Assembly (NCBI GenBank): GCA_040385245.1
Contig: JAZKHT010000001.1
Span: forward strand, 186,001 to 250,000
Direction: 5' to 3'
DNA: 64,000 nucleotides
Source of the DNA: JAZKHT01 sp040385245
GTDB lineage: Bacteria > Pseudomonadota > Alphaproteobacteria > Rhodobacterales > Rhodobacteraceae
Shown: positions 41,852-49,570 of the stretch, piece after piece
Position numbering within the stretch: the first letter of the stretch is position 1
Layout: each line of letters starts with the position of its first letter
Notes under the pieces: model-generated
Database searches by the model: none
What the model was told of the DNA's origin: nothing
The model's input: only the letters and a program-made list of their open reading frames with translations
Made by a program: the position numbers and the translations under genes

Positions 41852-42459
41852 ATCAGGCGGCGAAACGTCGGCACGCTGCCAGAGTTGTCAAAGAATGGCA
41901 CGCCCGCATCGGGGGCTTGGTTCAACAACGCCTCAACCTCGGCCAAGACGACTTCGGTGATGAACGGCAAGTCAAGCGCGCGGGCGGCACCCACCCCAAT
42001 CCAATGCAGATGGGACAGTTCACCCGATGCGGCGGTGAAATCTTCGGGGTCATTGGCAAGGCGCGTGGCATCGACAAGGAAGAACCGCGCATCAAACCGG
42101 CGCGACCGGCCGGGCGGGGTGATCGCCCGAAACACAAAGCGCAAGGCGGGCGCGTCGCCGGGGTGCAGGGTCAGGCCCGTCTCTTCGTGCAATTCGCGCA
42201 AGGCGGCGGCGACAAGGGTGTCCGGGGTGGGCGCATCCACAGGGCAGTGCTGTTGCAGTCGGTTGGCGCAGGTGCCCTCCAGGGTGAAGGGCAAGGCGGC
42301 GCCTGCGTCTTCGGGATCGACGGCCCCGCCGGGGAAGACGTATTTTGACGGCATGAATACCGCCCCGGCGCCGCGAAGGCCCATCAACACCTCGGCCCCG
42401 GACAGGCCCTTACGCCACAGGATCACCGTGGCGGCCGGACGGATCGCCGCGTCGTTCAT
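41848..42459 (-). CDS. Nudix hydrolase
   Basis: This 203-residue Nudix enzyme hydrolyses a nucleoside diphosphate linked to another moiety. The Nudix box is split by an insertion, with FPGGAVDPEDAG early and RELHEETGL later, as in CoA pyrophosphatase/NUDT7-like members. It starts with MNDAAIRPAATVILWRKG. The gene overlaps the DUF983 gene by 4 nt on the same strand, so the two are coupled. The substrate is not certain. Confidence 0.9.
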   Translation of the reverse strand: MNDAAIRPAATVILWRKGLSGAEVLMGLRGAGAVFMPSKYVFPGGAVDPEDAGAALPFTLEGTCANRLQQHCPVDAPTPDTLVAAALRELHEETGLTLHPGDAPALRFVFRAITPPGRSRRFDARFFLVDATRLANDPEDFTAASGELSHLHWIGVGAARALDLPFITEVVLAEVEALLNQAPDAGVPFFDNSGSVPTFRRLI

Positions 42460-42851
42460 GCCCCGTGACCGAAGCCGTGCATCCGTTTCGCCCATTGGAT
42501 GGCCACTACTGCCCCTTTCAGGCGCGGCAACAGATAGAGCGACAGCGCCACCGTGCCGACCGAAAAGACAGAAGCCAGCACCAGCGGATCGGGCCGCCAA
42601 TGGGTGAATGCATACAGGATCAGCGGCGCCATCAGATGCCCGACGATCAGGATGGTCAGATAGGCCGGGCCGTCATCGGCGCGGTGGTGGTGCAGCGCTT
42701 CGCCACAGACGGGGCAGCTTTCGCGCACCGTCAGATAGCCGCGCAGCAGCGGACCCGACCCGCAGCTTGGACAGCGCCGCCGCCATCCGCGCTTTAACGC
42801 CGCCCCCATCGGGCGGTCGTCTTCATCGAAAGGCGCGTGTGTGTCGGGCAT
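42456..42851 (-). CDS. DUF983 family membrane protein
   Basis: This 131-residue protein has a zinc-ribbon-like N-terminal part with CPSCGSGPLLRG and CPVCGEALHHH, then two transmembrane helices (about 66-88 and 90-113). The family is common in alphaproteobacteria; a link to cytochrome oxidase assembly has been suggested but is not settled. ATG 42851 is used, with 42869 and 42881 as upstream alternatives. It is coupled to the Nudix gene that follows. Confidence 0.88.
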   Translation of the reverse strand: MPDTHAPFDEDDRPMGAALKRGWRRRCPSCGSGPLLRGYLTVRESCPVCGEALHHHRADDGPAYLTILIVGHLMAPLILYAFTHWRPDPLVLASVFSVGTVALSLYLLPRLKGAVVAIQWAKRMHGFGHGA

Positions 42852-43133
42852 CTGGGCGTTCCGTATCATGTTTCGGGCCATATCATCTATCTGGGATGTC
42901 TGTATCAGGGCAGCAGCGGGCCGACAAAGGCCCATTGGATTGGCCCATAGACATCGCGGAAGTCCCAAGATAGGCACGCGGCCCCGGAATGTTGAGGGGA
43001 CAGATCGCCACAGATCACAGCTTTGTCACCTGACCGGAAAACGCACGCCCGCGGCGACGGAAACGCCCCGCTGCCACGTTTGTACTGTCACAAGGCCGGG
43101 ACAAGCGATGCCCGCCCGAGATGGAGAGAAACG

Positions 43134-43706
43134 ATGCAGACGAAATCAAAGATCCTGACCGCCGTGCTGCTTGCCGCCGTGACGGGTGCCGCGCTGTCCA
43201 CCGCCGCGCTGGCGGACAATCGGATGGGCATGGGCGGCCAAATGGGCATGGGCGACCAGATGGGCATGGGCGAACGGGGCATGGGCTTTGACTTTGCCGC
43301 TGTCGATGCGGACAAGGACGGCAAGATCACACAAGCCGAACTGGATGCCTTTCGCACAGCCGAGGTGACGGCGGTTGATACCAACGCCGATGGCAAGCTT
43401 TCGGCAGAAGAACTGACAGCGATGCATGTCGCCCGGATGACCGAACGCGCCACCGCGATGGCGGCGCAGATGGTTGAACGGATGGACAGCGATGGGGATG
43501 GTCTGCTGACGGCGGCGGAAATGGCCACACGTCCCGGCCCTGCGATGCTGTTCGACCGGTTCGATGCCGACAGCGACGGTGCCGTGACCGAGGCCGAGAT
43601 CGAAGCCGCGCGTAGCAAGATGGGCGAAGGCATGGGTCGTATGGGCGGGCGCGGCGGTCATGGTGGTGGCCATGGCCACGGCTGGTTCGGCTTTGGCGAC
43701 AACTGA
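43134..43706 (+). CDS. Periplasmic EF-hand calcium-binding protein
   Basis: This secreted protein has 190 aa with a signal peptide ending near residue 27 (STAALA-D). Four complete EF-hand loops follow: DADKDGKITQAE, DTNADGKLSAEE, DSDGDGLLTAAE and DADSDGAVTEAE. Before them is a Met/Gly repeat (MGMGGQMGMGDQMGMGERG) and after them a Gly/His-rich tail (GGHGGGHGHG). Both ends could bind transition metal. It precedes an ECF sigma gene with a CnrR-like protein, so metal or calcium sensing in the envelope is a likely context. Confidence 0.9.
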   Translation: MQTKSKILTAVLLAAVTGAALSTAALADNRMGMGGQMGMGDQMGMGERGMGFDFAAVDADKDGKITQAELDAFRTAEVTAVDTNADGKLSAEELTAMHVARMTERATAMAAQMVERMDSDGDGLLTAAEMATRPGPAMLFDRFDADSDGAVTEAEIEAARSKMGEGMGRMGGRGGHGGGHGHGWFGFGDN

Positions 43707-43713
43707 GATAGGG

Positions 43714-43745
43714 ATCGCACCCGGGATGGCAGTCCCGGGTGCGAT
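43714..43745 (+). terminator. Strong hairpin between the EF-hand and sigma genes
   Basis: A perfect 13-bp stem (43714-43726 with 43733-43745) with a 6-nt TGGCAG loop lies 8 nt after the EF-hand stop. No T-run follows. It is 38 nt before the sigma gene start and could separate or attenuate the two. Confidence 0.65.
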
Positions 43746-43782
43746 TGCCTGACAGCGCAGGACCGGTTAGACCCGACGCAGG

Positions 43783-44379
43783 ATGGATATGGCGCGCGAC
43801 ACCCTTGCAGAGGTCTCGGACGAGGCGCTTTTGGTGCTCTATGCAAATGGAGATCCGGCAGCCGCGCGCGCCTTGACCCTGCGGTTGACGCCGCGCGTTC
43901 TGGGCTATGCAACGCGTCTGCTCTCTGACCGGGCCGAGGCCGAAGATGTGACGCAAGAGGCGATGCTGCGGTTGTGGCGTGTGGCCCCGGCCTGGCGGCA
44001 GGGCGAAGCGCAGGTGACGACATGGCTGTACCGCGTTGTGACCAACCTGTGCACCGACCGGTTGCGCGGGCGGGTGCGCCGCCGCGCCGATGCGCTGGAC
44101 GATGCGCCCGAAGTGGCCGATGGCGCGGCAGGGGCAGAGGCCGGTCTGATCGAGGCGGACCGCATGGCCGCGTTGCAGACAGCCCTTGACGCCTTGCCGG
44201 ATCGGCAGCGGCAGGCGGTGATCCTGCGGCATATCGAGGGGCTGACCAACCCCGAGATTGCCGCCGTGATGGACATCGGAGTGGAGGCGGTCGAAAGTCT
44301 GACCGCGCGGGGCAAACGCAGTCTGGCGGCGATCCTGTCGGGACGGCGCGAGGAATTGGGTTACGGGGAAGGCGACTGA
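43783..44379 (+). CDS. ECF RNA polymerase sigma factor
   Basis: This ECF sigma factor has 198 aa. Region 2 shows RAEAEDVTQEAMLRLWR and TTWLYRVVTNLCTDRLR. Region 4 contains LPDRQRQAVILRHIEGLTNPEIAAVMDIGVEAVESLTARGKRSL. ATG 43789 two codons later may be the true start, as CAGGATGG would then be the ribosome binding site. It is followed at 1 nt by a small membrane protein and then by a Metal_resist-type protein, the order of a sigma factor with its membrane regulators. Confidence 0.92.
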   Translation: MDMARDTLAEVSDEALLVLYANGDPAAARALTLRLTPRVLGYATRLLSDRAEAEDVTQEAMLRLWRVAPAWRQGEAQVTTWLYRVVTNLCTDRLRGRVRRRADALDDAPEVADGAAGAEAGLIEADRMAALQTALDALPDRQRQAVILRHIEGLTNPEIAAVMDIGVEAVESLTARGKRSLAAILSGRREELGYGEGD

Positions 44380-44380
44380 G

Positions 44381-44719
44381 ATGCAGGACCTGGACGAACT
44401 TTTCATGCAGATGCGGACCAAAGCACCGCAACCATCGGATGCGCTGATGGCGCGGATCATGGCCGACGCGATGGACGCACAGCCGCGTACAACCATGCGG
44501 GCGACGCCACCTGCGCGCATGGGTTTCTGGGCCACGCTTTCGGCGGTGTTCGGGGGGGCGGGGGCCTTGGCCGGCGTCGGGTCCGCCGCGATGGCAGGGC
44601 TGGTGCTGGGCATTGCCCAACCCGCACCGGTGTCGGCGCTGACACAGGCGTTCTGGGGCACGCCGCTGGAAACCGTTGAACTGATCCCGTCGCTGGACGG
44701 ATTTCTGACCGAGGAATGA
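44381..44719 (+). CDS. Small single-pass membrane protein, candidate anti-sigma factor
   Basis: I do not recognise this 112-residue protein as a named family. The N-terminal half is cytoplasmic-like (DLDELFMQMRTKAPQPSDALMARI). One transmembrane stretch (about 48-79, Gly/Ala-rich) is followed by a short periplasmic tail (TPLETVELIPSLDG). This plan and its place directly after a sigma gene suggest a membrane anti-sigma factor. No zinc-binding anti-sigma (HxxxCxxC) motif is present. The next gene follows after 4 nt. Confidence 0.75.
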   Translation: MQDLDELFMQMRTKAPQPSDALMARIMADAMDAQPRTTMRATPPARMGFWATLSAVFGGAGALAGVGSAAMAGLVLGIAQPAPVSALTQAFWGTPLETVELIPSLDGFLTEE

Positions 44720-44723
44720 TCCG

Positions 44724-45215
44724 ATGACCGATCTGCCGCCGAAACAGCCCGCCCCCGCCGCCCCTTCGAACGGGCGGGGATTGCGCATCGCGCTGGCGGT
44801 GTCGGTGGCGATCAACCTTGCCATTCTGGGGCTGGCGGCAGGCGCGATGCTGGGCAGTGGCCCGCATGAACGGATGGTGCGCGATCTGGACTTCGGCCCC
44901 TTCACCGAGGCGCTGTCCGAAGGTGACCGCGCGGCGCTGCGGCGGGATTTCTTTCGCGGCTCGCCCGATCTGATGGACATGCGGCGTCAGATGAAGGGCG
45001 ATCTGGAGGCAGTGCTTGCCGCCCTGCGTGCCGATCCTTTTGACGCCGAGGCGTTGCGCGACGTGATGGCACGGCAGCGCAGCCGGATGGCGGATCGGCT
45101 GGACCTTGGTCAGACGCTGATCTTTGACAGGGTGGCGGCGATGGATGCCGCCGAGCGCGCGGCCTTTGCCGACCGGCTGGAGCGGCGTTTGCTGCGCGGG
45201 CCGGGGCGCAACTGA
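44724..45215 (+). CDS. Periplasmic heavy-metal sensor-like protein (Metal_resist/CnrR type)
   Basis: This 163-residue protein has one N-terminal membrane anchor (about 20-44, IALAVSVAINLAILGLAAGAML) and a periplasmic helical hairpin. The segment DLMDMRRQMKGDLEAVLAALRADPFDAEALRDVMARQR matches the Metal_resist/CnrR/Spy-like pattern. CnrR binds Ni or Co and controls the CnrH sigma factor. Here only one His (H49 region) and several Met are candidate ligands, so the metal specificity is open. It closes the sigma operon. Confidence 0.85.
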   Translation: MTDLPPKQPAPAAPSNGRGLRIALAVSVAINLAILGLAAGAMLGSGPHERMVRDLDFGPFTEALSEGDRAALRRDFFRGSPDLMDMRRQMKGDLEAVLAALRADPFDAEALRDVMARQRSRMADRLDLGQTLIFDRVAAMDAAERAAFADRLERRLLRGPGRN

Positions 45216-46601
45216 TCACGCGGCGCTAAGACCGACCGTGACAACGTTGCGTCCGGCGGACTTGCTGCTCATCAACGCGCGGTCGGCGCGGTTCACGGCA
45301 TCGGCGGCAGCTTCGGGGACGGGCAGTTCGGTCTGGGCCAGACCCATCGCCAACCCGACCGAGATGGTCACGCTGATCTGCGATCCATCGGGCAGCAAGA
45401 CCGGCCGTTCGTCGACACCCCGGCGCAGCCGTTCCGCGATGGCCTGCGCTGCGACCATATGCGTGCCGGGCAAGCCAATCAGAAACTCTTCTCCCCCGAT
45501 GCGGGCCAGCATGTCGCCCTGACGCAGGCCCGCCGCCAGACGGCGCGACACTTCGACCAGAACGGCATCGCCGGCGGCATGGCCAAAGCGGTCATTCACC
45601 GTCTTGAACCGGTCCAGATCGACCACCAGAACGGCAAAACTGCTGCCTTCGGTGCGGGCGCGATCGGCAATGCCGACCAGTTTCGGAAGGGCGTAGCGGC
45701 GGTTGTGCAGGCCCGTCAGCGGATCGATCAGCGCCAGCCGCAGGTTGTCGCGCAACGAGGCGCGCATCCGGTCGCGCAGCCGTTTGCGGCGGATCAGATG
45801 GCGCAGGCGCAGCGCCAGTTCGCGGGGTGCCACGTCGGCCCCGACCTGATCATCGGCCCCCAGATCAAAGGCGATGGCAGCCATCGCGGATTCCTCTTCG
45901 GGCTGCAGGATGCAGACAGAGGAATGGCGCGTGCTGGGGCGGCTGCGCAGTTCGGACATCAGGCGCAAGCCACCCCCGGTGCCGCCGTGATCCGATTCGA
46001 TCAGATAAACATCGGGCACCCCTTCGCCCGCCCGCAGGGGGATGCCGTCGGCCAGCGCATCTTCGCGGGTAAAGATCGTGATCCGGTCTTCAAGGCTGCG
46101 GTGCAGGTCGCGGCGCAGGCGCATCGCGGTTTCGGCGCGGTTGGCAACAATGGCGATGTGGCCGGGGCGGGCAAATTCCACCGCCGCTTCGGCCATTTCG
46201 GGCACGGGGAATTCTTCGGCCTCGAGTTGTTCACGCCCGCGCAGCAGGTTACGCAGGCGCGCCAGCAGCAGCATGTCATTGACGGGCTTGCCAAGAAAAT
46301 CATCAGCCCCGGCTTCGAGTGCGTCCATCCGCTCGTCGGCTGTGGCGCTGGCCGACAGAACGATCACAGGAATCGACCGCGTCGCAGGGTCCGCCCGCAG
46401 GATGTTCAACACCTCGATCCCGGACAGATCGGGCAGCACCAGATCAAGCAGGATCAGATCGGGCAGTTTTTCGCGCGCCAGTTTCAGGCAGGATGCCCCG
46501 TCGGCGGCCAGAATCGGCTCGTAGAACGCGGCGGCCAGCTTTACCTTGAGCACGATGCGGTTTGACGCGACATCGTCGACTATGAGAAGTCTGCCGTTCA
46601 T
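45216..46601 (-). CDS. pleD: PleD-type response regulator/diguanylate cyclase
   Basis: This 461-residue protein has two receiver domains and a GGDEF domain, the PleD plan. REC1 (about 4-120) has D9, D10 and phosphoacceptor D53 (LILLDLVLPD) and K in FLGKPVND. REC2 (about 155-270) is degenerate. The cyclase signature IGGEEF lies near residue 370 and the RxxD inhibitory site (RQGD) is five residues before it, so c-di-GMP feedback is retained. In Caulobacter PleD drives the motile-to-sessile switch. Its stop directly faces the end of the CnrR-like gene. Confidence 0.95.
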   Translation of the reverse strand: MNGRLLIVDDVASNRIVLKVKLAAAFYEPILAADGASCLKLAREKLPDLILLDLVLPDLSGIEVLNILRADPATRSIPVIVLSASATADERMDALEAGADDFLGKPVNDMLLLARLRNLLRGREQLEAEEFPVPEMAEAAVEFARPGHIAIVANRAETAMRLRRDLHRSLEDRITIFTREDALADGIPLRAGEGVPDVYLIESDHGGTGGGLRLMSELRSRPSTRHSSVCILQPEEESAMAAIAFDLGADDQVGADVAPRELALRLRHLIRRKRLRDRMRASLRDNLRLALIDPLTGLHNRRYALPKLVGIADRARTEGSSFAVLVVDLDRFKTVNDRFGHAAGDAVLVEVSRRLAAGLRQGDMLARIGGEEFLIGLPGTHMVAAQAIAERLRRGVDERPVLLPDGSQISVTISVGLAMGLAQTELPVPEAAADAVNRADRALMSSKSAGRNVVTVGLSAA

Positions 46602-46725
46602 GTTGTGCTGCCTGTCTGGTCCTCTCAGGCCTGAAGATCGGATCAACTGGTTAAGGATGTGTTGCGATGCGGCGAAACAGACAACGATACGGTACGATTT
46701 CCGGGGATAACCTTGGGGAAAACGC

Positions 46726-47007
46726 ATGATCCGGTCGGATGCGGCCGAGACGGTGGGATTGCAGGCGCTGGGATGGCTGGCCGGGAACGAAGATCTGCTG
46801 CCGGTTTTCCTTGGGGCGACCGGGGCGTCGGCGTCTGATCTGGCGGCGCAGGCGACGGATGCCGCCTTTCTGGGGTCGGTCCTTGATTTCATCCTGATGG
46901 ACGATGCCTGGGTGATCGCGTTCTGCGATGCGGCGGGCCTGCCCTACGCCCTGCCGATGGAGGCGCGGGCCGTGCTGCCGGGCGGGCAGGCGACGCATTG
47001 GACGTGA
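46726..47007 (+). CDS. DUF3572 family protein
   Basis: This 93-residue protein belongs to DUF3572, an alphaproteobacterial family of unknown function often next to pleD. Its blocks are AETVGLQALGWLAGNEDLLPVFLGATGAS (about 6-34) and FLGSVLDFILMDDAWVIAFCDAAGLPY (49-75). It has no signal peptide. It is divergent from pleD across 124 nt, so the two may share a control region. The HAD gene follows after 55 nt. Confidence 0.9.
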   Translation: MIRSDAAETVGLQALGWLAGNEDLLPVFLGATGASASDLAAQATDAAFLGSVLDFILMDDAWVIAFCDAAGLPYALPMEARAVLPGGQATHWT

Positions 47008-47062
47008 TTGCAATTTGCGCCGGGCATCGCCACATTCGCGACGGGATGTAAAGGGGATGGGC

Positions 47063-47758
47063 ATGATTGACGGCGTGATCTTTGACAAGGACGGGACGCT
47101 GTTTGATTTTCGCGCCAGCTGGGGCGCGTGGGCCGCCGCCCTTTTGCGCGGCCTTGCGGAAACCGAGGCGCAGGCACGCACCTTGGGTCAGGCCATTGGA
47201 TACGATCTTGAAACGGGGGTCTTTGCGCCCGACAGCCCGGTGATCGCCGCCACCCCGGACGAGATCGCCGATGAAATGCTGCCGCATCTGCCCGGGCTGA
47301 CACATCAGGCGTTGCTGGAACGGATGAACACCCTTGCCGCGGGGGCGCCGATGTTGCCTGCGGTGCCATTGCGCGTCGTCCTGGGCGATTTGCGCGCGCG
47401 GGGGTTGAAGATCGGGCTTGCCACCAACGACGCCGAGGCCCCCGCCCATGCCCATCTGGCCGGGGCGGGGGTGTCGGATTTGTTCGATTTCGTCGCAGGC
47501 TTTGATTCGGGCCACGGCGCAAAGCCCGCGCCGGGGCAATTGCTGGCCTTTGCCCGCCGCCTGTCGCTGGACCCGTCGCGCGTGGTGATGGTGGGCGACA
47601 GCCGCCATGATCTGCAGGCGGGGCGCGCTGCCGGAATGCGCACCGTGGCAGTGCTGACCGGGATTGCCGAGGCGTCCGAACTGGCCCCCCATGCCGATGT
47701 CGTGTTGGCCGATATTGGTGGGCTTGGTGCCTGGATCGACGCGCTGGTGCCCGCCTGA
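47063..47758 (+). CDS. HAD family hydrolase (phosphoglycolate phosphatase-like)
   Basis: This 231-residue haloacid-dehalogenase phosphatase has motif I FDKDGTLFDF (residues 6-15), motif II GLATND, motif III Lys in GHGAKPAPG and motif IV VMVGDSRHDLQAG. The cap between motifs I and II is alpha-helical, as in Gph. ATG 47063 is preferred over 47057 because AAGGGG lies at the right distance. The likely substrate is a small phosphate ester such as 2-phosphoglycolate, but this is not certain. Confidence 0.9.
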   Translation: MIDGVIFDKDGTLFDFRASWGAWAAALLRGLAETEAQARTLGQAIGYDLETGVFAPDSPVIAATPDEIADEMLPHLPGLTHQALLERMNTLAAGAPMLPAVPLRVVLGDLRARGLKIGLATNDAEAPAHAHLAGAGVSDLFDFVAGFDSGHGAKPAPGQLLAFARRLSLDPSRVVMVGDSRHDLQAGRAAGMRTVAVLTGIAEASELAPHADVVLADIGGLGAWIDALVPA

Positions 47759-47782
47759 TCGGTGTTGAGATGCGGCTCTAGC

Positions 47783-47804
47783 AAAAAACGACGCTTTTGC
47801 GTCG
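47783..47804 (-). terminator. Intrinsic terminator oriented to the minus strand
   Basis: On the minus strand CGACGC-AAAA-GCGTCG is followed by TTTTTT. No minus-strand gene lies upstream within the gap, so it would end an antisense or small RNA. Read from the plus strand the same hairpin follows the HAD stop but has no T-run. Confidence 0.6.
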
Positions 47805-47888
47805 GGGATTGAGTGTCACCCGCCCCTGCGTTTCGGTCATGTTGCAGGCAACAGGCCGGGCATCCGGCCATTCGTTCCGGAGGGTACC

Positions 47889-49445
47889 ATGACCGAAGAG
47901 CCAGGCCGCAAAAAGCGCGCAGGCGGGCGTGCGGGCAACAAGCTGCGCGCGGGCACCTCTGTCATCGATCAGATGCCGTGGCGCATCCCGGTCAACCCCG
48001 ATCGCCCGACCGAACCGCTGGATGCCGATGGCGTGCTGGCCGTTCACCGCGCCGCCATGCGTATCCTGCGCGACATTGGTATCGAATTCCTGAACCCCGA
48101 GGCGGTGACTATCCTGAAAAAGGCGGGCTGCAAGGTCGAAGGCACCAACGTCAAGATGGACGAGGATTTCGTGATGGAGATGCTGGCCCATGCGCCAGAG
48201 GAATTCACCATCACCCCGCGCAACCCGGACCGTGAACTGATCATCGGCGGCAAGCACATGGTGTTTGTCAACGTGTCCAGCCCGCCGAATTCGTGGGATC
48301 TGGAGCGTGGAAAGCGGTCCGGCGATTTCGAGACGTTCAAGGAATTCATGAAGCTGACGCAGTATTTCAACTGCATCCATGTCGCGGGCGGCTATCCGGT
48401 CGAACCTATCGACATTCACCCGGCGGTTCGGCATCTGGATTGCCTGTATGAAAAGCTGACCCTGACGGACAAGGTCGTTCACGCCTATTCGCTGGGTGCG
48501 GAACGGGTCGAAGACGTGATGGAGATGGCGCGTCTGGCGGCGGGTCTGACGCAGGATGAGTTCGACGCAAAGCCGCGGATGTACACCAACATCAACTCTG
48601 TCAGCCCGTTGAAGCATGACTACCCGATGCTCGATGGCGCGATGCGTCTGGCCAAGCGCGGGCAACCCGTGATTGTGACACCGTTCACGCTGGCGGGGGC
48701 AATGGCACCGGTCACCATGTCTGGTGCCGTGGCCCTGTCGCTGGCCGAGGCGCTGGCGGCGATTGCGCTGCTGCAATATATCAACCCCGGCTGCCCGGTC
48801 GCCATCGGCACCTTCACCAGCAACGTCGACATGAAATCCGGCGCGCCCGCGTTTGGCACGCCGGAATACATGCGTGCGACCCAGATGACCGGACAACTGG
48901 TGCGGTTCTACAAGCTGCCGTTGCGGTCATCAGGCGTCTGCGCCGCCAACGTGCCCGACGGGCAGGCCATGTGGGAGACGTCAAACAGCCTGTGGGCCGC
49001 CGTGCAAAGCCGCACGAACATGGTCTATCACGCGGCGGGCTGGCTTGAGGGCGGGCTGATCGCAAGCCCCGAAAAGTTCATCATGGATTGCGAAGTCCTG
49101 CAGATGATCCAGCGCTATTTCGAAGAGGCGACCTTTGCCACGGCCGAGGATGATCTGGCCTTTGATGCGATAAAAGAGGTCGGTGCCGGGGGCCACTACT
49201 TTGGTTGCCAGCACACTCAAGACCGCTATTCCACCGCATTTTACGCGCCCATCGTCAGCGACTGGCGCAACTATGAGGCGTGGCAGATCGACGGATCGAC
49301 CTGGACGGCGGAACGCGCGCACCGCATCTACAAGCAGATACTTGAGGAATTCGAAGCCCCGCCCATGAACGGCGACCATCAGGAAGACCTGCGCCGCTTT
49401 GTCGCCAAGCGCAAACAAGAGGGCGGCGCGCCGACCGATTTCTAG
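47889..49445 (+). CDS. MttB family (trimethylamine/betaine methyltransferase superfamily) protein
   Basis: This 518-residue protein belongs to the MttB superfamily, whose members move a methyl group from a methylamine to a corrinoid protein. The frame is uninterrupted, so there is no in-frame TAG for pyrrolysine. It is therefore the non-pyrrolysine type, like glycine betaine methyltransferase MtgB. Recognisable parts are PRMYTNINSVSPLKHD, TLAGAMAPVTMSGA and HYFGCQHTQDRY near the C-terminus. GGAGGGTACC precedes the ATG. No corrinoid protein gene is adjacent, so partners lie elsewhere. Confidence 0.9.
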   Translation: MTEEPGRKKRAGGRAGNKLRAGTSVIDQMPWRIPVNPDRPTEPLDADGVLAVHRAAMRILRDIGIEFLNPEAVTILKKAGCKVEGTNVKMDEDFVMEMLAHAPEEFTITPRNPDRELIIGGKHMVFVNVSSPPNSWDLERGKRSGDFETFKEFMKLTQYFNCIHVAGGYPVEPIDIHPAVRHLDCLYEKLTLTDKVVHAYSLGAERVEDVMEMARLAAGLTQDEFDAKPRMYTNINSVSPLKHDYPMLDGAMRLAKRGQPVIVTPFTLAGAMAPVTMSGAVALSLAEALAAIALLQYINPGCPVAIGTFTSNVDMKSGAPAFGTPEYMRATQMTGQLVRFYKLPLRSSGVCAANVPDGQAMWETSNSLWAAVQSRTNMVYHAAGWLEGGLIASPEKFIMDCEVLQMIQRYFEEATFATAEDDLAFDAIKEVGAGGHYFGCQHTQDRYSTAFYAPIVSDWRNYEAWQIDGSTWTAERAHRIYKQILEEFEAPPMNGDHQEDLRRFVAKRKQEGGAPTDF

Positions 49446-49570
49446 GGGAACCTTCACACTGTAGCGGTTTGCCGGGTATATCCTGTAAGCGTTTCAACCA
49501 GACCTGTGCGCACTGGTGCACCCAGTGCGGGCGGGGTAGCGTGTCGCACAGGTTGGGCAAGGCGTTAACG

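Noticed and set aside
43218..43300. Short tandem repeats considered as a CRISPR or minisatellite array
   Set aside because: The units are in frame and encode the MGMG repeats of the EF-hand protein; there are no spacers.
47889..49445. Possible pyrrolysine-containing MttB
   Set aside because: No in-frame TAG occurs between start and stop, so no amber read-through is needed.
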